Position numbers and translations under genes: made by a program. Positions 24,995 through 34,119 of a stretch of 64,000 nucleotides of DNA are shown one piece after another (within the stretch, counting starts at the first letter, position 1; each line of letters starts with the position of its first letter). A model generated the notes under the pieces. The model was not told where the DNA came from. It did no database searches and saw nothing but the letters and a program-made list of their open reading frames with translations. The DNA lies in NCBI GenBank assembly GCA_963784425.1, contig CAWARM010000012.1, positions 124,001-188,000 of the forward strand. The letters run 5' to 3'. The DNA is from SHZL01 sp963784425 (GTDB taxonomy: Bacteria > Pseudomonadota > Gammaproteobacteria > Xanthomonadales > SZUA-36).

Positions 24995-26257
24995 TCAAGA
25001 GGTCTTGTGCCAGGGGCTATGGCCGGTAGCAAGGCCAATTTGCCGGTGCGCCCATTGGCCATTCTTGACCACCCCCACACACGAATTGTCCTTGAAGTGG
25101 TAAAGCCAATGGTTGAGGTTTGGTGCGTCAATCACGGCAATATCTGCCTTGTAGCCGGGTCGCAGTGAACCAGCGATATGGTGCATATTGACTGCGCGAG
25201 CTGCGATGATGGTCGCACCCAGTAGGGCCTCGGTTGGGTACATGCCCTGATTCAGGCAGGCAAGGGTCATTGCCAGCGGTAAATGGTAGCTGGGGGCAGA
25301 ACCGGGATTAAAGTCGGTGGCAACAGCTACACGCACGCCGGAGTCGATCATTTGCCGGGCTGGAAGATATTTTTCCCGCAAGTACAAGGACGCCAGAGGC
25401 AGGCTCACTGCTACCACGCCTGCCTGCGCAAGGGCATGAATACCCTCGGCAGATACGTACTCAAGATGTTCCGCTGAAACAGCCTGAAGTTCAGCCGCCA
25501 GCAGGGCGCCGCCTCCGTTGCTGAGTTGATCAGCGTGAATCTTGATGCCCAAGCCATGCTGTTTCGCCGTGTTCAGTATCTGCCGCGCTTCTGCCGCTTT
25601 GAATGCGCCATCTTCGACAAAAACATCGCAAAAATGTGCCAGCTTGCGACTGGCTATCATCGGGATCAGGCTCTCGCGAAGCAGCTGAATGTAGGCTTCG
25701 CGGTCATTCTGGAACTCCTTGGGCACTACATGCGCACCCAGAAACGTCGGAACCAGGGTTATGCAATGTTGCTCAGAAAGTTGACGATAGACTTCCAGTT
25801 GCTTGAGCTCCGCTTCCATATCCAGTCCATATCCGGACTTGCATTCAACCGTAGTAATACCCAGTCGCAGCATTCCATCCAGATGTTCACGTGTCTTCTG
25901 AATCAGGCTGACGCGACTTGCACTGCGGGTGGCGGACACCGTACTCACGATCCCGCCGCCGGATTGCGCAATTTCCTGGTAACTTGCTCCGCGCAACCTC
26001 CGGTCGAATTCATCGCCCCGCCAACCACCAAAACACAAATGCGTGTGGCAATCGACCAGACCGGGTATGACCAGCCTGCCACCACAATCGGTCGCAGGTT
26101 CAGAGCGGAACTGATCCGGCAATTCAGAGTCGGCCCCCACCCAAGTGATTTCTTCTCCTTGCCAGACCAGGGCGGCGTTGTCCACCAGGCCTGCGTCAGA
26201 CTGCGGGCCTTCAACCGGGCAAATTGCAAGCTGGGAGATGTTGTGCAGAACCGGCAT
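24995..26257 (-). CDS. hutI: Imidazolonepropionase
   Basis: Third enzyme of histidine degradation, hydrolysing 4-imidazolone-5-propanoate to N-formimino-L-glutamate; 420 residues, amidohydrolase superfamily. The metal site DCHTHLCFGG, the conserved ECKSGYGLD, KIHADQLS and VAVATDFNPGSAP segments are all present. It is the last gene of hutU-hutH-hutI, 19 bases after hutH. No formiminoglutamate hydrolase (hutG or hutF) lies in the window, so the final step must be encoded elsewhere. Confidence 0.96.
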   Translation of the reverse strand: MPVLHNISQLAICPVEGPQSDAGLVDNAALVWQGEEITWVGADSELPDQFRSEPATDCGGRLVIPGLVDCHTHLCFGGWRGDEFDRRLRGASYQEIAQSGGGIVSTVSATRSASRVSLIQKTREHLDGMLRLGITTVECKSGYGLDMEAELKQLEVYRQLSEQHCITLVPTFLGAHVVPKEFQNDREAYIQLLRESLIPMIASRKLAHFCDVFVEDGAFKAAEARQILNTAKQHGLGIKIHADQLSNGGGALLAAELQAVSAEHLEYVSAEGIHALAQAGVVAVSLPLASLYLREKYLPARQMIDSGVRVAVATDFNPGSAPSYHLPLAMTLACLNQGMYPTEALLGATIIAARAVNMHHIAGSLRPGYKADIAVIDAPNLNHWLYHFKDNSCVGVVKNGQWAHRQIGLATGHSPWHKTS

Positions 26258-26276
26258 CAGGATTATTTGTCAGCGT

Positions 26277-27809
26277 TCAGAGCAGTGGCCTTGAATTGCG
26301 TTCAACTTCGGCAGTGAGCTCTCCCTGGCGCAGCAATTCAACGCATATTTCCAGGTCGTTGCGCACCTCATAGTCGTGGTCTGCGTGAGGAACGCGTTGC
26401 CGCAGGAATTGATGGGCTAACCTTACACCGGTTCCTGGTTTCAGCGGGCTTCTGAAATCGAGAGCCTGGGAAGCAGAAAGCAGTTCAACGGCGAGCACAT
26501 ATTCAACATTGTGCAGTACCGAGAGCAGTTTGATCGCACTTATTGCACCCATGGACACGTGGTCTTCCTGGCCCAGGCTGGTGGGAATTGAATCGACCGA
26601 TGCCGGGTGGCACAGGACTTTATTCTCTGATACCAGGGCCGCAGCCGTGTACTGCGGGATCATAAAGCCGGAATTCACGCCCGTATCCTTCATCAACAGT
26701 TTTGGCAGACCATCATGCCCCTCAAGCAAGAGGTAGGTGCGGCGTTCCGAAATGCTGGCCAGTTCTGCCAGGGCAATCGCTGCAAAGTCCAGGCACAATG
26801 CCAACGGCTGCCCATGAAAGTTTCCGCCGGATAGAATGTCTCCGTTCTGGAAAACCAGTGGGTTGTCAGTGACTGAGTTAAGCTCAATTTCAACCACACC
26901 GGTCGCGTAAGCGAGAGCATCACGGCTGGCACCATGCACCTGGGGTATGCAGCGGAGACTGTAAGGGTCCTGCACTTTGCCGCAGTCCCGATGAGAATCC
27001 AGGATTTCACTTTCTTCGAGCAGTTGCCTGATATTGCTGGCGACTTGCGTTTGACCGGGATGCGGGCGGATCTGGTGTATGCGCGCGTCGAATGGCGTTG
27101 CACTTCCCTGCAATGCTTCCAGGCTCATTGCGGAAATAATATCTGCGGCCTTGAGCAAGCTGAGCGAACGTTCAAGCACGAATGCTCCATAGGCCGCCAT
27201 GAGTTGTGTGCCGTTGATCAGGGCCAACCCGTCCTTGGCTTTGAGCTGTATGGGTTTGATGCCTTTTTCCGTCATGACGGCAAGCGCATCACGCTTGCCA
27301 TTGCGCTCATCATTCCAGACCTCGCCGCGGCCGATCAGGGGGAGGCACATATGGGCCAGAGGTGCCAGGTCACCCGAGGCACCCACGCTGCCGCGGCTGG
27401 GAATCCAGGCCAACAGTCGTTTGTGCTCGTAAGCCAGTAGCTGATTGAATGTAGTGCGTGAAATGCCTGACTGACCCAGACCAAGTGCATGGATCTTTAG
27501 TTGCAGCATGAGGTGGGTTATTTCTGGTGGCACCGGCTCTCCAACGCCGCATGCATGACTCAGCAGGATGTTGCGTTGCAGCTCTGCCAACTGGCCTGCA
27601 TCAATCCGTTTGTTTGCAAGAATCCCAAATCCGGTATTAATGCCGTAATGGGCGCGGCCGTCTTCCAGCGCCTGCAGCACGACCTGGCGGGAAGAATCGA
27701 CAGCATGATGTTGCTTGCGAAGCGCTGCCATGCTGGCGGACAAATCCTCGTACAGTGAAGCAACGCGGATTCTGCCTGGAGCTTGAGTGTGCATAGGGGT
27801 CGGCCTCAT
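26277..27809 (-). CDS. hutH: Histidine ammonia-lyase
   Basis: Deaminates L-histidine to trans-urocanate using the self-made MIO electrophile; 510 residues. The MIO triad Ala144-Ser145-Gly146 lies in SVGASGDLAPLAHM. HYGINTGFG (residues 54-62) and the downstream NFHGQPLAL and QEDHVSMG segments are typical. The ATG overlaps the hutU stop by four bases. Gene order hutU-hutH-hutI is common in gammaproteobacteria. Confidence 0.97.
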   Translation of the reverse strand: MRPTPMHTQAPGRIRVASLYEDLSASMAALRKQHHAVDSSRQVVLQALEDGRAHYGINTGFGILANKRIDAGQLAELQRNILLSHACGVGEPVPPEITHLMLQLKIHALGLGQSGISRTTFNQLLAYEHKRLLAWIPSRGSVGASGDLAPLAHMCLPLIGRGEVWNDERNGKRDALAVMTEKGIKPIQLKAKDGLALINGTQLMAAYGAFVLERSLSLLKAADIISAMSLEALQGSATPFDARIHQIRPHPGQTQVASNIRQLLEESEILDSHRDCGKVQDPYSLRCIPQVHGASRDALAYATGVVEIELNSVTDNPLVFQNGDILSGGNFHGQPLALCLDFAAIALAELASISERRTYLLLEGHDGLPKLLMKDTGVNSGFMIPQYTAAALVSENKVLCHPASVDSIPTSLGQEDHVSMGAISAIKLLSVLHNVEYVLAVELLSASQALDFRSPLKPGTGVRLAHQFLRQRVPHADHDYEVRNDLEICVELLRQGELTAEVERNSRPLL

Positions 27810-29467
27810 CCGTTGATCATGGGCAAATCAACGCCACGCTGATTGGCTGTTTCTATGGCTTCCGGGTAGCCGGCATCCGCATGGCGCATCACGCCGGTGC
27901 CCGGATCGGCGGTCAACACCCGCTGCAGCCTGCGATCGGCCATCTCGCTACCCTCGGCGACGCAGACCATGCCGGAATGAATGGAGTAACCAATGCCAAC
28001 CCCGCCTCCGTGATGCAGGGAAACCCAACTGGCGCCGCAGGCTGTGTTCAGCATGGCATTGAGCAACGGCCAGTCGGCAATGGCGTCAGAGCCGTCCAGC
28101 ATGGCCTCGGTTTCCCTGTTTGGCGAAGCTACCGACCCTGTATCCAGGTGGTCGCGGCCAATGACAAGCGGCGCATCCACTTTGCCTTTTTTCACCAGCC
28201 AGTTGAATTTCAAGCCCGCTTCCGCTCGCTCACCGTATTCCAGCCAGCAGATTCGGGCAGGCACGCCCTGAAACTGAATCAGTTCACGCGCCTTGTGCAT
28301 CCAACGGTGCAGGGATTCCTTTTGCGGAAACAAATCCAGGATGGCGTCATCTGTTGTGTGAATGTCAGCGGGATTACCACTCAAAGCGGCCCAGCGAAAT
28401 GGACCGGCTCCCTTGCAAAACAGGGGCCGGATGTAAGCAGGTACGAATCCGGGAAAGTTGAACGCTTCCTTCATCTTGCGAAAATCTGCCACCTGGCCCC
28501 TAAGGTTATTGCCATAGTCAAAGCAGATCGAACCCTTCTTTTGCAGGTCCAGGATTGCCTGCACGTGCTGGACCATCGAGTCCAAAACTTCGCTGTCGTA
28601 TTTTTCCGGACTTGTGCGCCGTAATTCCGCAGCCTGGGCCAGGGAGTATCCAGCCGGGATATAGCCTTCCCTGAGGTCATGTGCTGAAGTTTGGTCCGTG
28701 ACAACGTCGGGGACTATGTCACGCCGGACCAGCTCCGGCAGGATTTCTGCAATATTTCCGAGCAGTCCGATTGATATGCCGCCCTTGGCGCACTCAAGCA
28801 GGTCAAGGGCTTCATCCAGGCTTTCGCACATGCGATCACAATATCCGGTTTCAACCCGTCTTTGAATGCGCCATGGATCGACCTCAACCACAAGGCACTT
28901 CCCGTCGTTCATTGTGACTGCGAGTGGTTGCGCTCCACCCATGCCGCCCAGCCCCGCAGTTACCACCAGCTTACCCGCAAGGCTGCCCCCGAAATGTTGA
29001 TGTGCGCATTCGGCAAATGTTTCATAGGTACCCTGAACAATGCCTTGGGAGCCAATATATATCCATGATCCAGCAGTCATTTGCCCGTACATGGTCAATC
29101 CTTTTGCCTCAAGCTCACGAAAAACGTCCCAGGTTCCCCAGCGGGGCACGAGGTTGGCATTGGCGATGAGCACTCGCGGTGCTTCTTCATGGGTGCGAAA
29201 AACTCCGGTCGGCTTGCCACTTTGGATCAGCAGAGTTTCATCATTCTCCAGCCGCCGCAGGGTTTGCACGATGCGCTCGTAACATTCCCAGTTCCGGGCT
29301 GCTTTCCCGGTGCCGCCGTACACGATGAGTTCGTCTGGCTTTTCGGCAACATTGGCGTCGAGGTTATTCATCAGCATGCGCAATGCTGCTTCCTGATGCC
29401 ATCCCCGGCAGGAAAGACGTGTTCCGGTTGCCGCCTTGATTTGTCTCTTGCTTACACTCATGATCAT
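27806..29467 (-). CDS. hutU: Urocanate hydratase
   Basis: NAD-dependent urocanase, converting urocanate to imidazolonepropionate; 553 residues. NNLDANVAEKPDELIVYGGTGKAARNWE, MTAGSWIYIGSQGIVQGTYET and the HHGGGVGIGYS motif are conserved. The start at 29467 gives MIMSVSKRQ; an ATG two codons later is equally possible because no strong Shine-Dalgarno decides it. A TATAAT on the minus strand at 29529-29524 could be the operon -10, though its -35 is poor. No HutC-type regulator is adjacent. Confidence 0.96.
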   Translation of the reverse strand: MIMSVSKRQIKAATGTRLSCRGWHQEAALRMLMNNLDANVAEKPDELIVYGGTGKAARNWECYERIVQTLRRLENDETLLIQSGKPTGVFRTHEEAPRVLIANANLVPRWGTWDVFRELEAKGLTMYGQMTAGSWIYIGSQGIVQGTYETFAECAHQHFGGSLAGKLVVTAGLGGMGGAQPLAVTMNDGKCLVVEVDPWRIQRRVETGYCDRMCESLDEALDLLECAKGGISIGLLGNIAEILPELVRRDIVPDVVTDQTSAHDLREGYIPAGYSLAQAAELRRTSPEKYDSEVLDSMVQHVQAILDLQKKGSICFDYGNNLRGQVADFRKMKEAFNFPGFVPAYIRPLFCKGAGPFRWAALSGNPADIHTTDDAILDLFPQKESLHRWMHKARELIQFQGVPARICWLEYGERAEAGLKFNWLVKKGKVDAPLVIGRDHLDTGSVASPNRETEAMLDGSDAIADWPLLNAMLNTACGASWVSLHHGGGVGIGYSIHSGMVCVAEGSEMADRRLQRVLTADPGTGVMRHADAGYPEAIETANQRGVDLPMING

Positions 29468-29575
29468 CTGCCTGTGCTACGGGTTCGGCCCACTGAATTT
29501 CCCATGGGTATACCGGTTAGCAAATTATAAGGGAACCCGGAGTACTTGGTCGGGTCTTTGTTGGTCTGGTCTGTT

Positions 29576-30121
29576 ATGGATTGGCGAATCCAGGCAGCTG
29601 AAACAGGAGTAAACGAACAATTGTCGTTTCTATTTCGTCCACGTGTCTGGTTTTTCTTTGTCGCTGTTTCCTGCGCCTCTTTGCTGGGGTATGCCCTGTA
29701 TGTTCAGCATGTTGGGTTTTTGGACCCCTGCCCATTGTGCGTACTGCAGCGGGTGGCGTTCATGTGGATAGGCCTGGTCGCTTTGATTGCGGCAATCCAT
29801 AATCCACAGCGGACCGGTCGCTGGCTGTACTGGATTTTGCTCGCAATCGGAGGGTTGGCCGGGGCGGCTGTGTCGGGCCGCCATATTTGGTTGCAGAGCC
29901 TGCCGCCAAACCAGGTTCCTGACTGCGGCATGGGTTTGAACTACATGCTGGAAACCATGCCCTACGGGGAGGTTTTCTCAGAGGTATTTTACGGATCCGG
30001 CGAATGTGCTCAGATTGATTGGACGTTTGCTGGTTTCAGCATGCCCTGGTGGACGTTGATCTGGTACATTGGTCTTACCATTATGACCCTGATAGTTGTG
30101 GCAAAACCAAACCAAAGATAA
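29576..30121 (+). CDS. dsbB: Disulfide bond formation protein DsbB
   Basis: Inner membrane quinone reductase that reoxidises DsbA; 181 residues from ATG 29576. Four membrane segments are visible. The first periplasmic cysteine pair is in DPCPLCVLQR, the second pair in PDCGMG and GSGECAQIDWTF. The frame is open upstream to a TTG at 29546. A TTG downstream in front of LSFLFRPRVWFF, preceded by CAGGAG, is another possible start, since family members often begin close to this point. The gene is divergent from hutU. Confidence 0.9.
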   Translation: MDWRIQAAETGVNEQLSFLFRPRVWFFFVAVSCASLLGYALYVQHVGFLDPCPLCVLQRVAFMWIGLVALIAAIHNPQRTGRWLYWILLAIGGLAGAAVSGRHIWLQSLPPNQVPDCGMGLNYMLETMPYGEVFSEVFYGSGECAQIDWTFAGFSMPWWTLIWYIGLTIMTLIVVAKPNQR

Positions 30122-30136
30122 GGCGTTCGGAAGACA

Positions 30137-31522
30137 ATGGAAATGAAAACGAACAGGTCAATTGTGCAGGAGGTCAGTGTTCCCGAGAACTGGAGTCCGG
30201 GATCCTGGAGAGAGTTCAAGGCGCTACAGCAGGCCACGTACACGGACCAGGATGCTCTGAGCGATGTACTGGGGAAGCTCAGCGATCTGCCCCCGCTGGT
30301 AACGTCCTGGGAGATCAACTCACTGCGCGAGCAAATCGCTGAAGCCCAGGAAGGTCGGCGGTTCATGCTGCAGGGTGGGGACTGTGCGGAAAATTTCAGC
30401 GAGTGCTCTTCGTCGCTGATTGCAAACCGGCTGAAGGTACTGCTGCAGATGAGCCTGGTCTTGATGCACGGATTGCAAATGCCGGTCTTACGCGTCGGCC
30501 GATACGCCGGGCAATACGCGAAACCAAGGTCCTCGGACTGGGAAACACGCGATGGGGTGACATTGCCGACCTACCGCGGGGATATAGTCAACTCCATCGA
30601 GTTTACGCCAGAGGCTCGAAACCCCGATCCCCAGCGCCTGATCCAGGCGCATTCCAACTCTGCACTGACCATGAATTTTGTGCGTGCACTGGTTGATGGC
30701 GGCTTTGCCGATTTGCATCACACCGAGTATTGGAATTTGAGCTGGGTTGAACATTCACCCTTAGCTGAAGAATTTCAACGGCTGGCGGAGAATATTGGAC
30801 GTTCCCTTAAATTCCTTGAGACCATCAGTGGGCAGGATGCCGGCAGCCTGAGACGGGTGAATTTCTTTACTTCACACGAAGCATTGCATTTGCACTATGA
30901 ACAGGCACTGACCCGGCAAGTTCCGCGTCACTGGGGCTGGTTCAACCTGTCGACTCATTTTCCCTGGATTGGCATGCGCACTGCAGCTCTGGATGGAGCG
31001 CATGTTGAATATTTCCGTGGTATACGCAATCCGCTGGGCATCAAGGTTGGCCCGGGCATGGACATGGACTGGCTATCCAGACTACTTGATGTTTTGAATC
31101 CGTCAAGGGAACCTGGGCGCATTGTGCTGATTCACCGAATGGGAGAGTCACTTATTGAGGAGAAGCTGCCAGGCCTGATCCAGGTTGTGCAGGACAGCGG
31201 GAGCCCGGTGCTGTGGATTTGCGATGCAATGCACGGAAATACCGAGTCCACCGAATCAGGTATCAAGACCCGGCGCTTCCGCAAGATTATGCGTGAAATG
31301 GATTTGGCCTTTGATATTCATCGTGCCTGCCAATCCCGGCTCGGTGGTGTTCACCTGGAGTTGACCGGGGAGGATGTAACTGAGTGCACTGGCGGCGCGC
31401 GCGACCTTTCTGAACAAGATCTCACGCGCACCTACAAGTCCACGGTTGATCCACGGTTGAATTACGAGCAGTCGCTCGAACTGGCCATGTTGATTGTGAA
31501 GAAGTATGGCCAGGCGGTTTAA
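30137..31522 (+). CDS. Class II 3-deoxy-7-phosphoheptulonate synthase
   Basis: First enzyme of the shikimate pathway, joining phosphoenolpyruvate and erythrose 4-phosphate; 461 residues. This is the plant/Mycobacterium-like class II type: LQGGDCAENF, RVGRYAGQYAKPRSS, PTYRGDIVN, GIRNPLGIKVGPGM and CDAMHGNT are present, with metal ligands in the last segments. It lies 15 bases after dsbB, probably by chance. Class II enzymes in Pseudomonas serve either central or phenazine metabolism; no phenazine genes are nearby, so a role in aromatic amino acid synthesis is more likely. Confidence 0.95.
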   Translation: MEMKTNRSIVQEVSVPENWSPGSWREFKALQQATYTDQDALSDVLGKLSDLPPLVTSWEINSLREQIAEAQEGRRFMLQGGDCAENFSECSSSLIANRLKVLLQMSLVLMHGLQMPVLRVGRYAGQYAKPRSSDWETRDGVTLPTYRGDIVNSIEFTPEARNPDPQRLIQAHSNSALTMNFVRALVDGGFADLHHTEYWNLSWVEHSPLAEEFQRLAENIGRSLKFLETISGQDAGSLRRVNFFTSHEALHLHYEQALTRQVPRHWGWFNLSTHFPWIGMRTAALDGAHVEYFRGIRNPLGIKVGPGMDMDWLSRLLDVLNPSREPGRIVLIHRMGESLIEEKLPGLIQVVQDSGSPVLWICDAMHGNTESTESGIKTRRFRKIMREMDLAFDIHRACQSRLGGVHLELTGEDVTECTGGARDLSEQDLTRTYKSTVDPRLNYEQSLELAMLIVKKYGQAV

Positions 31523-31553
31523 CGCAAGTTCCGGACAAGTCCCTGGACAGTCA

Positions 31554-31581
31554 TTGTGATGTGAGAATAGCGAGGTATAAT
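31554..31581 (+). promoter_or_regulatory. Predicted promoter of the Sel1-repeat gene
   Basis: TTGTGA (31554-31559) and a perfect TATAAT (31576-31581) are 16 bases apart. It lies 55 bases before the GTG start at 31636 in the gap after the DAHP synthase gene. The spacing and hexamers are good. Confidence 0.6.
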
Positions 31582-31635
31582 ACCTAGGAAGATTTTCGTA
31601 GACTGTTCTTATGCATCGGGCAGGAGAGACTTACC

Positions 31636-32118
31636 GTGCGTGCATGCTTGCTTCTGCTGCTGCTTGTGTGTGGCTCCCAGGTTTTTGCCCAAGTACCGGA
31701 CAGCCAGCGCTTCTCTCATACCCTCTACCTTCAGCCCTACAGCAAGTTGCGCCAGGCCGCCGAACGTGGTGATGCGCAGTCCCAGTACGATCTTGCTTAC
31801 CTTTATTACAAGGCGGGTAGCGACCCGGCTATCGTCGGGGTCGTGCAAAGCTACAAGCTGGCGGCGCAGTGGTATCGCAAGGCGGCACAACAAGGACATA
31901 CCAGTGCCCAGTACAACATGGCTGTTTTGCATCTTCAGGGTGAAGGAGTGGAACGGGACCCGGTTGAAGCCTACGCCTGGCTGTTGCACTCTTCGAGTGC
32001 CGGCCATGAACCCAGCCTCGCCCTTATCAAAGAACTAAATGGGGTCTTGAACGAAAAACAAATCAACATAGCCAAAGAACGGAGCGCGGCACTTGGCGTA
32101 GCACCCCCAAAGCCTTGA
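31636..32118 (+). CDS. Exported Sel1-repeat protein
   Basis: 160 residues, starting with GTG 9 bases after CAGGAGA. The N-terminus (CLLLLLLVCGSQVFAQ) is a signal peptide with likely cleavage after VFA, so the protein is periplasmic. Two or three Sel1/TPR-like repeats follow, recognisable as AERGDAQSQYDLAYLYY, AAQQGHTSAQYNMAVLHLQGEG and DPVEAYAWLLHSSSAGH. Such repeats form alpha solenoids that bind other proteins. No specific partner can be named; the M61 peptidase gene starts 100 bases downstream. Confidence 0.8.
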   Translation: MRACLLLLLLVCGSQVFAQVPDSQRFSHTLYLQPYSKLRQAAERGDAQSQYDLAYLYYKAGSDPAIVGVVQSYKLAAQWYRKAAQQGHTSAQYNMAVLHLQGEGVERDPVEAYAWLLHSSSAGHEPSLALIKELNGVLNEKQINIAKERSAALGVAPPKP

Positions 32119-32218
32119 AAGCACAAATTCCTGTGTACATCTCTGGTCGCTTTGGAACTGGTGTGAACCTCGATACAAAGAGGATGTAATTGTTTTTTTG
32201 AAACGGAGCGCCAGCACA

Positions 32219-34066
32219 ATGAGGTTTATCCACCTTCTGTGGATTTTTTTGTTATGCGCACCCATGCATACGGTTGCTGCTCAATCTTTGCAGGTGGAGC
32301 ACCTGATCAGTTTTCCCGGGCGCCAGAACCAGTACGTGGATGTAAAACTTTCCATGCCGGTTAGCGCTGAGGAGACCGAACTGATCATGCCCAGCTGGAC
32401 GCCTGGCTCATACTTGATCAGAGATTACGCAGCACAGCTTGAACGGTTTCAGGCGAGCGGCGCCGGCGGAAAGCCACTGGAAGTGCATAAGGTAGCCAAG
32501 AACCGCTGGCGGGTTGCAAGCTCAGGCGAACAAATGATTTCGGTCAGCTATTCGGTTTGGGCTGGCGAACTGACGCCGAGCACCAGTTGGGTTGAAAATG
32601 ATTTTGCACTACTCAATGGTGCGGGCATATTCCTGTACGGGGAAGCAAGCCGGGACTGGCCACAACAGGTTACAGTGGAGCTACCGCAAGACTGGAAGAG
32701 CGTGTATACGTCCATGCCCCGGTTGGGTGACGAACACCGTTACCGCGCTGCCAGCTACGACGAGTTGGTGGATAGTCCCATCCTGCTTGGGAATGCGCCG
32801 GGCTACCCGTTTTCAGTCGCCGGTCAAGCTTACATATTGGTAAACCAGGGGGAAACACCGTTGTGGGATGGCCCCAAGTCGGCTCACGATGTAGCTGGCG
32901 TTGTGGCTGCGGTGCAGAACTTCTGGGGCGTTAGCCCATTTTCACGACCCTATGTATTTCTGAATGTAATTGCCGAAGGAATCGGGGGGTTGGAACACGA
33001 CTACAGCACTGCTTTAATCTCGAATCCCTTGCAAATGCGCTATCGCCAGGACTACGTGGATTGGCTGGCACTGGTAAGCCATGAATTTTTTCACGCGTGG
33101 AACATCCGGCGTATGCGGCCACAGGCCCTGGGCAAATATGATTACGCAAAAGAGACCTATACGCACGAACTTTGGCTGGCCGAGGGCCTGACCAGCTACT
33201 ATGACAACCTGCTGTTGCTCCGGTCGGGACTGATTTCAATAGAAGAATATTTCATTCTCCTGGCGATCGAGTTTCACGACTTTGAAACGACGCCTGGAAG
33301 GCATCTCGATTCAGCTGAAGCGGCATCCTTCGATGCATGGATTAAACATTACAAGCCAGATGCCAACACGGTAAACAAGACTGTCAGCTATTACCGCAAA
33401 GGTTCCATCGTTGGTTTTGTAACAGACACGGCAATGCGCCAGGCGAGTGATAACAGTTCCAGCCTCGATGTCTTGATGCGCGAAATGTATCGGCGCTATG
33501 GTCCTGATGGCACCGCCGCAAACGAAGGTTACCCTCCTGGTGCATTCGAAGCCCTTGCCGGAGAATTAGCTGGCGAAGCGGTAAAAACGCGGGTTGAATC
33601 ATGGCTGGAAACCACTGCTGACCCGGATATTGATGCAGCTCTGGCCTGGTATGGCTTGAAACTCGATCGGGCTCCCTCCGTCACGGTGGCAGTGGAGGCA
33701 GGTCAGCCTTTGCCGGCAGACTTCGGATTGGTTTGGGACGAACTGGCTCCCAACCTTCTGGTTAAGGTCGTTTTGCAGGATGGCAGCGGCGCGGCAGCCG
33801 GAGTGTTGCCGCTGGACGAGGTGTTGGCAATCAACAACCTCAGAGTAACCAAGGAAACTATCGCGGAACGGATGCAGCGATTAGTGCCTGGTGAAAAGAC
33901 TACGATCCTGCTGGCACGTCGCGGCCGCCTTTTGACACTTGACGTGACCACCCAGGCGGCGGTTCCAGACAAGTACCTTATTTCAGTCAACCCGGACATC
34001 AGCAAGAAAGAAAAAGAGCGAATGGAATCCTGGCTGGGCGTCCGTCTGGAATTTGTCACAAAATAG
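32219..34066 (+). CDS. M61 family metallopeptidase with PDZ domain
   Basis: Predicted periplasmic aminopeptidase of the glycyl aminopeptidase (M61) family, 615 residues. ATG 32219 lies 10 bases after GGAG and starts a signal peptide (MRFIHLLWIFLLCAPMHTVAAQ); the frame is open upstream to a TTG that would spoil it. The order is an N-terminal beta domain, then the thermolysin-like catalytic domain with HEFFHAWN (His288, His292 zinc ligands, Glu289 catalytic) and Glu322 in LAEGLTSYY as third ligand, then a C-terminal PDZ domain around residues 510-590. It converges with typA. Confidence 0.92.
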   Translation: MRFIHLLWIFLLCAPMHTVAAQSLQVEHLISFPGRQNQYVDVKLSMPVSAEETELIMPSWTPGSYLIRDYAAQLERFQASGAGGKPLEVHKVAKNRWRVASSGEQMISVSYSVWAGELTPSTSWVENDFALLNGAGIFLYGEASRDWPQQVTVELPQDWKSVYTSMPRLGDEHRYRAASYDELVDSPILLGNAPGYPFSVAGQAYILVNQGETPLWDGPKSAHDVAGVVAAVQNFWGVSPFSRPYVFLNVIAEGIGGLEHDYSTALISNPLQMRYRQDYVDWLALVSHEFFHAWNIRRMRPQALGKYDYAKETYTHELWLAEGLTSYYDNLLLLRSGLISIEEYFILLAIEFHDFETTPGRHLDSAEAASFDAWIKHYKPDANTVNKTVSYYRKGSIVGFVTDTAMRQASDNSSSLDVLMREMYRRYGPDGTAANEGYPPGAFEALAGELAGEAVKTRVESWLETTADPDIDAALAWYGLKLDRAPSVTVAVEAGQPLPADFGLVWDELAPNLLVKVVLQDGSGAAAGVLPLDEVLAINNLRVTKETIAERMQRLVPGEKTTILLARRGRLLTLDVTTQAAVPDKYLISVNPDISKKEKERMESWLGVRLEFVTK

Positions 34067-34119
34067 GAGCGTACACACCCGCCTGAAGCCTTATGAGTCG
34101 CGACTTCCGCGGTTCCGTC